Of a stretch of 32,660 nucleotides of DNA, positions 21,355 through 29,406 are shown one piece after another. How positions within the stretch are numbered: position 1 is the stretch's first letter; every line of letters starts with the position of its first letter. Source of the DNA: CAYGAW01 sp964347945 (GTDB lineage Bacteria; Chloroflexota; Anaerolineae; UBA7937; B3-Chlor); the NCBI GenBank assembly GCA_964347945.1, contig CAYGAW010000105.1, positions 1 through 32,660 of the forward strand. Reading direction: 5' to 3'. A program made the position numbers and the translations under genes. The notes under the pieces are model-generated. The model was not told the DNA's origin, did not search any database, and worked only from the letters and a program-made list of their open reading frames with translations.

Positions 21355-23040
21355 ATGGAAAAGCCGTGGCTGAAGTTCTACGATGAAGGCGTCCCCCACA
21401 CACTCGAGTATCCGGAGGTACCGCTCCACTGGTTTCTGGACGAGTCAGCCCGGAAGTACCCCGAGAGCATCGCCACCATTCTGCCGGGCAGGTTCGGCGA
21501 CACCAAGCTGACCTACAGGGAACTGAACGAGTTGGCGAACAGAACGGCGGCCGCCCTCATTGACCTGGGAGTCAAGAAGGGCGACCGGGTGGCTCTCTAC
21601 ATGCCCAACTGCCCGCAGTTCGTCATCGCCTACGCTGGCATCCTCAAGGCCGGGGGCATCGTGGTAGCGACGAGCCCGCTCTACTCGCCACGCGAGGTAG
21701 AGCACCAGTTCAACGACTCCGAGGCGGAGACGGTCATCGTCCTCAGCCTGTACTATCCCGTGGTCAAACAGGTCCAGCCCAAGACGAGAGTCCAGAAGGT
21801 TATCGTCAGCAACATCAAGGAGCACCTTGCAGGCCTCGACAAACTCCTCTTCGGACTTCTCATGGAGAAGAAGGAAGGACACCGCGTGGAACTGGCAGAC
21901 GGCGACCTATGGCTGCCGGACCTCCTGGACAAATATCCTGCGGATGATCCAAAGGTGGATGTTGGCCCTGATGACATCGCCCTCTTCCAATACACTGGTG
22001 GCACCACTGGCGTCCCCAAAGCAGCCGTGATTCTCCATCGCAACCTAGTCGCCAACGCGCTCCAGGCCTCCGCCTTCCTGCCCGACGTGAAGATCCCGGA
22101 GGAAATCCATCTGGCCGCCATTCCCCTCTTCCATGTCTTCGGTATGGTGGCTGTCATGGCCTGGGCGTGGTCCCTCTCTGCGGCCATGATCTTGGTCACC
22201 AACCCCAGGGACATAGACGCCCTGCTGAAGGCCATCAGCAAGTATAAACCTACACTCTTCATGGGCGTGCCCACCATGTACAATGCCATCAACCACCACC
22301 CGGACATCGACAAATATGATGTCAAGTCCGTCAGAGCCTGCATCAGCGGGTCGGCACCTTTGCCCATGTCGGTCAAGCAGACCTTCGAGGAGTTGACTGG
22401 AGGTAGGCTGGTGGAGGGCTACGGCCTCACGGAGGCCCCCACAGCTACTCACTGTAATCCAATGTACGGGTTGAACGTGGAAGGTAGCATCGGCCTGCCC
22501 TTGCCCGACGTGGAGGCCAAGATCGTCGACATCGATACAGGAACGAAAGACCTGCCGATCGGCGAGACTGGCGAACTCATCCTGCGGTCACCCGCCGTGA
22601 TGAGAGAATACTGGAACATGCCGGAGGAAACGGAGATCGCCCTGCGGAAGGGGTGGCTCTACACCGGCGATATCGCCCTCATGGACGAGAACGGGTACTT
22701 CTACATCGTGGATCGCAAGAAGGACATGATCATCGCCAGCGGCTTCAACATCTACCCGAGCGAGGTGGAGGATGTCCTCTACGAGCACCCCAAGATCCAG
22801 GAAGCCGCCGTGGCTGGCATCCCTGATCCCAGGCGGGGCGAGACCGTCAAGGCTTGGGTGGTGCTGAAGCCAGGAGAGACCACAACGGTGGACGAGATCA
22901 GGGATTTCTGCACGGACAAGCTCGCCAGCTACAAGATTCCGTACTACGTCGAGTTCCGGGACGAACTGCCCAAGACGATGGTAGGCAAGGTCCTGCGCAG
23001 GGCGCTAGCGGAGCAAGACGCCAAGAAGCGAGCGCGCTAG
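21355..23040 (+). CDS. fadD: Long-chain fatty-acid-CoA ligase (AMP-forming, FadD-like)
   Basis: The product is 561 residues from ATG 21355, placed six bases after AAGGAGG; a frame start at 21316 lacks such a site. ANL-superfamily motifs occur in order: A3 YTGGTTGVPKAAVILHRN near 220, A5 GYGLTEAPTATHCNP near 362, A7 YTGDIALMDENGYFYIVDRKKDMI across adjoining segments near 442-465, A8 ASGFNIYPSEVED, and Lys of the A10 loop in KTMVGKVLRR near the C-terminus. The enzyme adenylates a fatty acid and transfers it to CoA for beta-oxidation or lipid synthesis. The sequence (LAAIPLFHVFGMVAVM) favours long-chain fatty acids, but other carboxylates cannot be excluded. It is monocistronic with its own promoter and terminator. 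Confidence 0.92.
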   Translation: MEKPWLKFYDEGVPHTLEYPEVPLHWFLDESARKYPESIATILPGRFGDTKLTYRELNELANRTAAALIDLGVKKGDRVALYMPNCPQFVIAYAGILKAGGIVVATSPLYSPREVEHQFNDSEAETVIVLSLYYPVVKQVQPKTRVQKVIVSNIKEHLAGLDKLLFGLLMEKKEGHRVELADGDLWLPDLLDKYPADDPKVDVGPDDIALFQYTGGTTGVPKAAVILHRNLVANALQASAFLPDVKIPEEIHLAAIPLFHVFGMVAVMAWAWSLSAAMILVTNPRDIDALLKAISKYKPTLFMGVPTMYNAINHHPDIDKYDVKSVRACISGSAPLPMSVKQTFEELTGGRLVEGYGLTEAPTATHCNPMYGLNVEGSIGLPLPDVEAKIVDIDTGTKDLPIGETGELILRSPAVMREYWNMPEETEIALRKGWLYTGDIALMDENGYFYIVDRKKDMIIASGFNIYPSEVEDVLYEHPKIQEAAVAGIPDPRRGETVKAWVVLKPGETTTVDEIRDFCTDKLASYKIPYYVEFRDELPKTMVGKVLRRALAEQDAKKRAR

Positions 23041-23069
23041 AGACAGCACCTCCTCTGGGGGACAGCGAA

Positions 23070-23103
23070 AGGGTGGATTCTGGAATCCACCCTTTTTCTT
23101 TTT
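23070..23103 (+). terminator. Terminator of the acyl-CoA ligase gene
   Basis: AGGGTGGATTC-TG-GAATCCACCCT, an 11-bp perfect stem followed by TTTTCTTTTT, 29 bases after the stop codon. Confidence 0.93.
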
Positions 23104-23184
23104 GCACAACTTTTACGCCCAGATAACGCGCAAGCAACACACGGCATCGATAATGCGAGTGCATTAGGCAAAGGAGGTGCTGAG

Positions 23185-23646
23185 ATGATGAAAAGAACGA
23201 CTCTACTGTTGGCAGCGGTGGTGGCACTGTCTCTACCGCTGGCTTTGACTGCCAGCGCCGAGGAGATCAGCGGTACAGGCACCATCTGGGCCAAGGGCGC
23301 CGGTCTCGCCGTCCTTCGAGGCCACGGCGAGATCGAGATTGAGGGCCACGGTGTGGGCGTCGTCTGGGTCAAGGATGCTGAGATGCTCCAGGCCAGCGGG
23401 AGAGGCCATAAGTGGGAGGCTCCCAGCAGCAATGCCACCGTCTTCTGGGGCTGGTCGGGCACGATCCACACCTCAGGCGATAGAATCACCGTCTGGATCA
23501 CCGGCGGCATGATCGAGTTCACAGCCTCTGGCACCGGCAAGGTATATCTGCGAGGTCGCGGCAGGTACAAGGTCAACGGCCATGAGGGTCTATGGAGCCC
23601 GGGCGGTGAGGTCTTGAGACTGGACGCGGCGCAGCAGACGCCATAG
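23185..23646 (+). CDS. Small secreted Gly-rich beta-strand protein of unknown function
   Basis: The product is 153 residues (a second ATG follows the first); AAAGGAGG is placed seven bases upstream. The signal peptide MMKRTTLLLAAVVALSLPLA is followed by LTASAEEIS, with cleavage likely after ASA. The mature part is about 125 residues of alternating Gly and hydrophobic residues with recurring units such as GTGTIWAKGAGLAVLRGHGE, IEGHGVGVVWVKDA and GTGKVYLRGRGRY, which suggests a short beta-solenoid or barrel. It has no Cys, no anchor and no recognised family. A 16-bp perfect inverted repeat follows it. It is probably extracytoplasmic; the role is unknown. Confidence 0.7.
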   Translation: MMKRTTLLLAAVVALSLPLALTASAEEISGTGTIWAKGAGLAVLRGHGEIEIEGHGVGVVWVKDAEMLQASGRGHKWEAPSSNATVFWGWSGTIHTSGDRITVWITGGMIEFTASGTGKVYLRGRGRYKVNGHEGLWSPGGEVLRLDAAQQTP

Positions 23647-23672
23647 CTCCTCGACGCAATAACTCTAGGCAT

Positions 23673-23707
23673 CAGATCTCGGAGGTTTGGGAAACCTCCG
23701 AGATCTG
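23673..23707. repeat. Perfect 16-bp inverted repeat with GGG loop
   Basis: CAGATCTCGGAGGTTT (23673-23688), GGG, AAACCTCCGAGATCTG (23692-23707). No T run follows on either strand, so this is either a repeat-family element or a transcript-end stabilising hairpin for the secreted-protein gene 26 bases upstream. Confidence 0.7.
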
Positions 23708-23770
23708 CACTCCACACAGGGGGCATCCGGAATGTGTGCGAGATACCCCCTATCCCTTCGCAGAGAGCAG

Positions 23771-23909
23771 CGAAGAAGGCTGTGAGACACACTTGCGCCG
23801 CGACTGTGGCTTCCCCCTGTCGATGGATCGCTACCCTTCGCCTCGGCTGAGGACAGCGACGCCGCTTGCCTTCGATACGCCCTACCCAGGGCTACTCAGG
23901 CAGCGCGGC
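23771..23909. repeat. Decayed composite repeat, copy 1
   Basis: Three blocks appear in order: GAAGAAGGCTGTGAGACACAC (from 23771), GCCGCTTGCCTTCGAT (23861-23876) and GGCTACTCAGGCAGCGCGGC (23890-23909). The same blocks recur in the same order and at similar spacing at 32010-32167. No gene is seen in 23647-23987. Confidence 0.6.
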
Positions 23910-23949
23910 GCATCTCACGTCGTTCTTGCACACTTGCTCTTCCAGACAC

Positions 23950-23978
23950 TTGAACGAGCGCACCCTGGATGCTATAAT
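23950..23978 (+). promoter_or_regulatory. Promoter of tRNA-Ser
   Basis: TTGAAC (23950-23955), 17 bases, TATAAT (23973-23978), ten bases before the mature tRNA 5' end. Confidence 0.85.
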
Positions 23979-23987
23979 AGGCAGTGA

Positions 23988-24074
23988 GGAGAGGTCGCAT
24001 AGTCCGGTCTAGTGCGCACGATTGGAAATCGTGTAGGCGTAACAGCCTCGCGGGTTCAAATCCCGCCCTCTCCG
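23988..24074 (+). tRNA. tRNA-Ser (anticodon GGA)
   Basis: The 87-base cloverleaf has acceptor arms GGAGAGG and CCTCTCC, an anticodon stem-loop ACGATTGGAAATCGT with anticodon GGA, a long class II variable arm (TAGGCGTAACAGCCTC) and a T arm GCGGGTTCAAATCCCGC. The discriminator base is G and the CCA end is not encoded. It decodes UCC/UCU serine codons. Confidence 0.95.
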
Positions 24075-24076
24075 CC

Positions 24077-24105
24077 TTGACTTTGCTTGCACCTTAAGGT
24101 ATTAT
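24077..24105 (+). promoter_or_regulatory. Promoter of the SRP RNA gene
   Basis: TTGACT (24077-24082), 17 bases, TATTAT (24100-24105), placing initiation close to 24110. Confidence 0.8.
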
Positions 24106-24109
24106 GGTT

Positions 24110-24382
24110 GCGGTCGTGCTAGATGGGGAGCTAGCGGTGCCCTGTACCCGCAATCCGCTATAGCGGGGTCGAAAGCCTTCTTGAGGTTCTGCGCCTAACG
24201 AAACTGCTGAGGAAAAGTGGCGTTGAAGGCTGGGTCCTGCGCGGCAGAAGCCTATGAACCCCGTCAGATCCGGAAGGAAGCAGCGGTAAGTAGTCACTTC
24301 TGGGCGCCGCAGGGGAACCTAGTTGGAGCTAACTGGCCTCGGTAAGCCGGGAGGCTAGGGTCGAGAGAGGTCGCACGACCGC
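24110..24382 (+). ncRNA. ffs: Signal recognition particle RNA, large Alu-containing type
   Basis: About 273 bases. The ends pair perfectly (GCGGTCGTGC at 24110-24119 with GCACGACCGC at 24373-24382). The Alu region has CCCTGTACCCGCAATCCGCT near 24140. Helix 8 (domain IV), where Ffh binds, has GTCAGATCCGGAAGGAAGCA at 24263-24282, including the GGAA tetraloop. This is the long form of Gram-positive and deep-branching bacteria, not the short 4.5S form. With Ffh and FtsY it targets membrane and secreted proteins co-translationally. Confidence 0.95.
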
Positions 24383-24397
24383 TTCACACTACTATAC

Positions 24398-24430
24398 AAG
24401 GGGACGGGCGCAGGTACTGGCCCCTTTTTT
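24398..24430 (+). terminator. Terminator of the SRP RNA gene
   Basis: AAGGGG (24398-24403) pairs with CCCCTT, followed by a run of T (24425-24430); the loop is 17 bases and itself GC-rich. Confidence 0.75.
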
Positions 24431-24471
24431 GTCGCCACCAGAGGAATACGGTTGCAGTCGAGATAACAGTC

Positions 24472-26004
24472 GTGTCATCGGATGCCCATCTGACTGAATT
24501 CCGCAGAGTAGAGCTGACCGAGGAAGTGCTGCCCCCGCGCCGTTGGCTCTCGCGAGGCGGACTGGCCTCGATCATAGCACTGTTCTTCATAGCCAACGGC
24601 ATGATCCTAGGCTACATCTCAACCCAACGTGATGTAAGCTTGGTCATCAACGACCACACGTTCACGGCTCGCACCCACCAGACTACCGTGGACGGCCTCC
24701 TGGATGAACTGGGCATCCAGCTCAGCCCAGAGGACATCGTGCTTTCTCCCCCAGACGCGTCCCTGGAAGAAGTGGACTCCATCGTTATTCGCAAGGCGCT
24801 GCCAGTCAGCCTGGAAGTAGATGGCCGCACCCTGGAACTCCGGACCCACACCTCTACCGTAGCCGATTTGCTCCAAGAGGCAGGCATAACCATGAGCCGG
24901 CACGACAAAGTTCTCTTGCAGGGCGAAGCGAGCTATTTGGAGGCACCCCTACTCGTCGAAGCGCCCGCGGACCTCGAACCGGGCAACTCTCATCCTGCCC
25001 AACTTTGGCATCAACACCCTCTCAGGATCGTGGTAATCCGATCTGTGCCCATCACGGTCTACGATGGCGGGATTCCCATGACCATGCACACCACTGCTCC
25101 GACCCTGGGACAGGCCTTGTTCGACGAGGGAGTGATCCTATACCTGGGAGACGGGGTGACCCCCAACCTGGGAGCGCATGTGTCCGCAGGTCTGCAAGTC
25201 TACATCGAGCGCTCCAAGCCTTTGGTCATCTTCGCTGACGGTCGCCGAATTAAGACCCGCAGCCATGGTGAGACTGTGGCGGAAGTCCTCAGACAGGAGG
25301 CCATCGAACTCGTCGAAAAAGACTACACCATCCCAACACAGGAGACTGTAGTCTACGACAACATGACTGTCCAAGTGATCAGAGTACAGGAGCAGGTGGT
25401 TCTTGAGGAAGAGCCGATTCCCTTCGAGACAGTCTGGCGGCCCGACGAGGCCCTGGAGTTGGACAATCAGCGGCTCGATCAAGCGGGAGCCGCAGGCGTG
25501 AAGAGGCGCCTCGTCCGCATCGTGTACGAGAATGGCGCGGAGGCGGAACGGGTAACAGAGGAAGAATGGGTGGAAACCCCGCCCACCAACGAAGTCATCG
25601 CCTACGGCACGAAGATCGTTCTCAGAGAAGTGCAAACTCCAGAGGGCACCAAGACCTACTGGCGTAAGTTCAGAGTCTTGGCCACCGCCTACAGCGCCTC
25701 CACGGCCGGCACACCCCCTGACGCTCCTTGGTACGGTAGAACCTACATGGGGTTGCCAGCTCGCAAGGGAATCATCGCCGTCGACCGCGAGGTGATCCCC
25801 TTGGGAACCTGGATGTACGTTCCCACGTACGGCGTTGGTTTGGCCGGTGACCTCGGCGTGAAAGGTCGGCACATCGATCTGTGCTTCGATGAGGACAACC
25901 TGCCTCGTGGCTACTACCACTGGGTTACTGTCTATCTGCTCACTCCTGTGCCGGCTCCGGATCGCATACGTTGGATCCTGCCCTCATACCCCCGGGAGTG
26001 GTGA
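24472..26004 (+). CDS. yabE: YabE-like cell-wall protein (DUF348 repeats, G5, 3D domain)
   Basis: The product is 510 residues from GTG 24472, the first in-frame start after a stop; the ribosome site is weak. A membrane segment (LASIIALFFIANGMILGYIS, 31-50) anchors it. Four DUF348-like ubiquitin-fold repeats follow at about 54-98, 109-153, 190-235 and 243-287, one more than the usual three. Next come a G5 domain (about 300-380, EEPIPFETVWRP to a PTNEVIAYGTK end) and a C-terminal 3D domain with its three Asp in IIAVDREVIPLGTW, LAGDLG and GRHIDL. 3D domains are lytic-transglycosylase-like (MltA fold) and, with G5, mark Rpf/YabE muralytic proteins that remodel peptidoglycan. Synteny with ksgA is as in Bacillus. 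Confidence 0.9.
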   Translation: MSSDAHLTEFRRVELTEEVLPPRRWLSRGGLASIIALFFIANGMILGYISTQRDVSLVINDHTFTARTHQTTVDGLLDELGIQLSPEDIVLSPPDASLEEVDSIVIRKALPVSLEVDGRTLELRTHTSTVADLLQEAGITMSRHDKVLLQGEASYLEAPLLVEAPADLEPGNSHPAQLWHQHPLRIVVIRSVPITVYDGGIPMTMHTTAPTLGQALFDEGVILYLGDGVTPNLGAHVSAGLQVYIERSKPLVIFADGRRIKTRSHGETVAEVLRQEAIELVEKDYTIPTQETVVYDNMTVQVIRVQEQVVLEEEPIPFETVWRPDEALELDNQRLDQAGAAGVKRRLVRIVYENGAEAERVTEEEWVETPPTNEVIAYGTKIVLREVQTPEGTKTYWRKFRVLATAYSASTAGTPPDAPWYGRTYMGLPARKGIIAVDREVIPLGTWMYVPTYGVGLAGDLGVKGRHIDLCFDEDNLPRGYYHWVTVYLLTPVPAPDRIRWILPSYPREW

Positions 26005-26008
26005 CGCC

Positions 26009-26857
26009 TTGAGTGGCGCCGAGCCTCGCCCCTCTTCAGTCAAGAGGCTCCTACGGGAGTTCGGCATCAAGCCCAGGAAGCGGCTGGGACAGAACTTCCT
26101 TGTCAGTCAGGCCCTTCTGAAACGTATCATCGCTGCAGCTGAGCTGGCTGATCAGGACGCCGTCTTGGAAATAGGTGCCGGCCTGGGGACTCTCACGCGA
26201 AGGCTGGCCCAGCGCGCTGGACGAGTCATCGCTCTCGAACTCGACGAACGGCTGATCCCCCTCCTACACGACCAATTGGCTTCCTACACGCACGTGCAGA
26301 TAGTCCACGGAGACATACTGAGCCTCGAGCTTGCCGATGTGATCTCCACGCCATACAAAGTGGTCGCCAACCTCCCCTACTACATCACCTCGGCCATCCT
26401 GCGCCATCTCTTGGAATCGGAGCACAAACCCGCTTTGATGGTGGTGACTGTGCAAAATGAAGTGGCTGAGAGGTTGGTGGCAGGGCCTGGGGCAATGAGC
26501 TTGCTGGCGGTCAGCGTCCAGTTCTACGGCCAGCCCAGGATAGTCGCCAGGGCCCCTCCGGGTGCGTTCTACCCATCCCCTCGGGTGCAATCTGCTGTGG
26601 TGCGGATTGACCCTTACGTGGAGCGCCCGACCACGGTGGATGATGTGGAGACCTTCTTCAGGATCGTACGGGCCGGGTTCTCGCAGCGGCGCAAGCAGTT
26701 GCGCAACTCACTTTCGCAGGGTTTGAATCTCCCAGTAGATGAGGTTGTCGAGGCTCTGCACCGCTGCGGCATCGATGAGAAACAGCGTCCTCAAGAGTTG
26801 AGCGTCGGGCAATGGGCCCAACTGTATGGAGAACTGGCCCAGGGTGCCCTGAGGTGA
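26009..26857 (+). CDS. rsmA: 16S rRNA (adenine1518/1519-N6)-dimethyltransferase RsmA/KsgA
   Basis: The product is 282 residues from TTG 26009, five bases after the yabE stop codon, the likeliest start given GGGAG about ten bases upstream. A longer frame from 25889 would overlap yabE by over 100 bases and adds no family sequence. Motifs: PRKRLGQNFL at the N-terminus (SAM pocket entry), LEIGAGLGTLTRRLA (motif I), VIALELDERL, HGDILSL and the catalytic motif IV NLPYYITSAIL. It dimethylates two adjacent adenines in helix 45 late in small-subunit assembly. The C-terminal helical domain is complete. Co-transcription with yabE is likely. A TTG start implies modest translation, so the start is less certain than the identity. 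Confidence 0.95.
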   Translation: MSGAEPRPSSVKRLLREFGIKPRKRLGQNFLVSQALLKRIIAAAELADQDAVLEIGAGLGTLTRRLAQRAGRVIALELDERLIPLLHDQLASYTHVQIVHGDILSLELADVISTPYKVVANLPYYITSAILRHLLESEHKPALMVVTVQNEVAERLVAGPGAMSLLAVSVQFYGQPRIVARAPPGAFYPSPRVQSAVVRIDPYVERPTTVDDVETFFRIVRAGFSQRRKQLRNSLSQGLNLPVDEVVEALHRCGIDEKQRPQELSVGQWAQLYGELAQGALR

Positions 26858-26915
26858 TGGAAAGACAACAGCCGTTTTCGACTGGGTGGCTCTCTCCTCT
26901 CTACACCTACTGGCT

Positions 26916-27830
26916 CTAGCGCCACGGCACCCTGAGTGCCCCCGGAACCACCCTGAATCTCGCTGGTGTGTGACCGATTACCTCTCCGTCAACACTTACC
27001 GTACTGCTCTTCTCTGCCTCAACCCGCACTTCCTTGACTTGGAAGTATTCGGCTCTCTCATGCTCGATGTGGGTGCCTCGATAGATCCTGGGGAACAGCG
27101 CCCAGATCATGGGCCAAGACATGTCCCGCACCAGAAACACGTCCAGCAAGGCGTCGTCCAGCCGGGCTCTGGGCGCTACTTTCAGCCCTCCCCCACCGTA
27201 CGCCCCGTTGAGAGCCTCGAGCAACAACAGGTCTTCATCGTATTGTAGCTCCCCATCCACCCATACCTTCATGGGGCATGCGCGGCCCTGTCCCTGTATC
27301 GCTGTCCGATACAGACTCACCACGTACCCCAGACCGCCCCCCAAGGCGTGTCTGAATCTCCGGGGCGTATTGCGCACAACCTCAGAGCCAAATCCCACGT
27401 CCGCCAGGACGGCATAATACCTCTGCCTCCTCTGCCCGGCCTGATCCTCGTAATCGGCCAGTCCCGCATCTATCGACGTCACACTGCCCTCACCCAGAAC
27501 GCAGCACGCCTCCTCGGCCGTCCAGATGCCCAGACTGCGCAGGAAATCGTTTCCAGCACCCAGGGGGAGGGAAAACACCGCCGTGGGAGAGCCGACCACC
27601 CCATTGACCACCTCGTTGACGGTACCGTCGCCGCCGACGGCCACGATGGTCTCGTACCCGTCCGCCACACCCTGCCTGGCTAGCGCTGTCGCATGGCCTT
27701 TGCGCTCAGTGAATTGTTGGTCATAACGGACGCCCAATTCCTTGAGCATCTCCTCCAGCGTGGCCAATCGTTTCAATGCGTTGGGACCGCGCACGGGATT
27801 GACTACGAGAAGCACCCTATCGTGCGACAT
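26916..27830 (-). CDS. Diacylglycerol/lipid kinase, YegS/DgkB/BmrU family
   Basis: The product is 304 residues from ATG 27830; the ribosome site is weak, and the frame's 62 upstream residues are not family sequence. The catalytic N-terminal domain has VLLVVNPVRGPNALKRL, the glycine-rich VAVGGDGTVNEVVNG (the GGDGT nucleotide-binding motif) and FSLPLGAGNDFLRSLGI. The C-terminal beta-sandwich includes YYAVLADVGFGSEVVRNTPRR and VSVDGEVIGHTP. The family phosphorylates diacylglycerol or other lipids to recycle phosphatidate; exact substrate is not predictable. It is convergent with rsmA, with 58 bp between the stops. Confidence 0.9.
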   Translation of the reverse strand: MSHDRVLLVVNPVRGPNALKRLATLEEMLKELGVRYDQQFTERKGHATALARQGVADGYETIVAVGGDGTVNEVVNGVVGSPTAVFSLPLGAGNDFLRSLGIWTAEEACCVLGEGSVTSIDAGLADYEDQAGQRRQRYYAVLADVGFGSEVVRNTPRRFRHALGGGLGYVVSLYRTAIQGQGRACPMKVWVDGELQYDEDLLLLEALNGAYGGGGLKVAPRARLDDALLDVFLVRDMSWPMIWALFPRIYRGTHIEHERAEYFQVKEVRVEAEKSSTVSVDGEVIGHTPARFRVVPGALRVPWR

Positions 27831-27882
27831 GAGTTGCGAACCCGGCAGTCGTGGCGTCAGTGCCAGGCCCTCCGGCTGCAGT

Positions 27883-27891
27883 ATACCACAT
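27883..27891 (-). promoter_or_regulatory. Candidate extended -10 promoter of the lipid kinase gene
   Basis: On the minus strand TGGTATACT sits about 55 bases upstream of the start codon; it has a TGn extension but no good -35. The surrounding GCGATGTGGTATA is identical to the region of the TPR promoter near 13130. Confidence 0.45.
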
Positions 27892-27918
27892 CGCGGGGCA
27901 CTACGCCCAGTTCCGGGT

Positions 27919-27947
27919 TTGCCGCGCCGTGCACGCGACAGTATAAT
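27919..27947 (+). promoter_or_regulatory. Promoter of the ThiF/MoeB-like gene
   Basis: TTGCCG (27919-27924), 17 bases, TATAAT (27942-27947), about 69 bases ahead of the start codon; divergent from the lipid kinase. Confidence 0.7.
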
Positions 27948-28015
27948 TCTCCTGGCAGGCCTAGCACGGTGGCCGATGACGACTTGCCCATAGCAGTATC
28001 CACGGCGGCGCCACA

Positions 28016-28795
28016 ATGACTGAGCAACTGGACCGATACGTCCGCCAGATGGCTTTCCCCGGAATAGGCGAGTCTGGCCAGCGCAAATTGCTCAACTCTT
28101 CCGTTGCCGTGGTCGGCTGCGGGGGATTGGGCACGCACATCGCCGATACGCTGGCGCGGGCCGGCGTTGGGCGCCTGAAGCTGGTCGACCGCGACTTCGT
28201 GGAGCTGAGCAACCTGCAACGCCAACTGCTGTTCGATCAGCGCGACGTGGCTGAAGCGCTGTCAAAAGCACTGGCAGCTGCCCGGAGGCTGCAGAACATC
28301 AACTCCCGGGTGAAGATAGAATCGCTGGTGGCCGAAGTGAGCAAGGAAAACGTCGAGGACGTCATTGGCGACGTTGATCTGGTACTGGATGGTTGCGACA
28401 ACTTCGAGACGCGCTATCTGATCAACGACGCCTGTGTCAAGCACGACATACCCTGGATCTACGGTGGCGCCGTCGCCAGCTTCGGCATGACCATGAACAT
28501 CATCCCCCATCAGACCGCATGCCTTCGCTGCGTGTTTCCCGAGAGGCCGGAGGCCGCAACGATTGTGACCTGTGAGACCGCGGGCATCCTGGCCTCCATC
28601 GTGTCCATCATCGCCGCCCTGCAGTGCAGCGAGGCCTTGAAGCTGCTCACCGGCCAAGGCGAGCTCAATGAGGGGTTGACCCACGTAGATGTCTGGGAGA
28701 ATAGCTTCGAGGTGTTCTCCGTGGAGCGCCAAGAGGACGATTGTCCTGCTTGTGGCAAGGGGCGCTACGAGTATCTGGAGGGCATGGGGGAATGA
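28016..28795 (+). CDS. E1-like adenylyltransferase, ThiF/MoeB/HesA family
   Basis: The product is 259 residues, MoeB-sized. The nucleotide-binding region has SSVAVVGCGGLGTHIAD (29-45), LVDRDFVELSNLQRQ with the Asp and Arg that bind ATP, and DLVLDGCDNFETR. The zinc ligands are two CxxC pairs (CLRC near 171 and CPAC near 246). The candidate catalytic Cys is in IVTCETAG (about 186). Such enzymes adenylate the C-terminal Gly-Gly of MoaD/ThiS-like sulfur carriers for molybdopterin or thiamin synthesis. No MoaD, ThiS or sulfurtransferase is next to it, so pathway choice is open; the moaB homologue at 16154 makes the molybdenum route somewhat likelier. The ribosome site is weak. Confidence 0.88.
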   Translation: MTEQLDRYVRQMAFPGIGESGQRKLLNSSVAVVGCGGLGTHIADTLARAGVGRLKLVDRDFVELSNLQRQLLFDQRDVAEALSKALAAARRLQNINSRVKIESLVAEVSKENVEDVIGDVDLVLDGCDNFETRYLINDACVKHDIPWIYGGAVASFGMTMNIIPHQTACLRCVFPERPEAATIVTCETAGILASIVSIIAALQCSEALKLLTGQGELNEGLTHVDVWENSFEVFSVERQEDDCPACGKGRYEYLEGMGE

Positions 28796-28831
28796 GTCTT
28801 CACGCTCAGAGGTGGATGCATGGGGCCATCT

Positions 28832-29269
28832 TCAGCTCCTCCGGCCCCGGCATTTGGCGCACAGGCCCACCAGGTCGATGTGAGCCCGTTCGATCAAGAA
28901 CGCCTCTTCCTCGCTGACCTCCGCCATCAGATTCTCCACTAGTGCGCTTTCAAACTCGAATACTGCGCCGCACTCTGAGCAGATGAGATGATAGTGGTCA
29001 CTCGCATCTCTTGCCTCATAGTGGTGATGCTCCTCGTCGAGATGAAGTACAGAGATCACGCCGAGTTCTGCGAGAAGATTGAGGTTGCGATACACCGTGG
29101 ACAGGCTGATACGGGGATCCCTCTCGCGCGCCAGACGGTAGACGTCGTCGGCGTCCAGGTGGCCCTCTCCCTGGCGAATCACCTCCAGCAGTAGTTTGCG
29201 TTGCGGGGTTACCCGCTTGCCCTCGGCCCGAAGCACCTCCAGCGCCTCATCGTCTAATGCCACGGTCAT
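28832..29269 (-). CDS. Fur-family metalloregulator
   Basis: The product is 145 residues from ATG 29269; the frame reaches 29347, but its first 26 codons would lie upstream of or across the promoter. An AGGGAG abuts the start codon. The winged-helix domain (about 10-80) has KRVTPQRKLLLEVI and the recognition helix SLSTVYRNLNLLAELG. The dimerisation domain has HHHYEARDASDHYHLICSEC and a second CAKC pair, forming the structural four-Cys zinc site. The HYH motif and acidic residues belong to the regulatory metal site. Sequence alone does not separate Fur, Zur and PerR. It is probably autoregulated. Confidence 0.9.
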   Translation of the reverse strand: MTVALDDEALEVLRAEGKRVTPQRKLLLEVIRQGEGHLDADDVYRLARERDPRISLSTVYRNLNLLAELGVISVLHLDEEHHHYEARDASDHYHLICSECGAVFEFESALVENLMAEVSEEEAFLIERAHIDLVGLCAKCRGRRS

Positions 29270-29302
29270 CTCCCTGCGCTTCTGCAAATGGTTGGCAATT
29301 AC

Positions 29303-29331
29303 ATTATACCGCCACGGCTGCTCTCTGTCAA
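29303..29331 (-). promoter_or_regulatory. Promoter of the Fur-family gene
   Basis: TTGACA (29331-29326), 17 bases, TATAAT (29308-29303) on the minus strand; initiation would be near 29296, leaving a leader of about 27 bases. Confidence 0.85.
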
Positions 29332-29369
29332 CAAAACGGGCAAGCAAGTCTTGCCTTCCTGCTCGCCCG
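29332..29369 (-). terminator. Terminator of the MBL-folE-folP operon
   Basis: CGGGCGAGCA (29369-29360) pairs with TGCTTGCCCG (29346-29337) with one G-T pair and a 13-base loop, followed by TTTTG. The T tract directly abuts the -35 box of the Fur-family promoter. Confidence 0.75.
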
Positions 29370-29406
29370 CATGGTACAGCCGCAGAGATGAACTGGCAGC
29401 TTGCGG

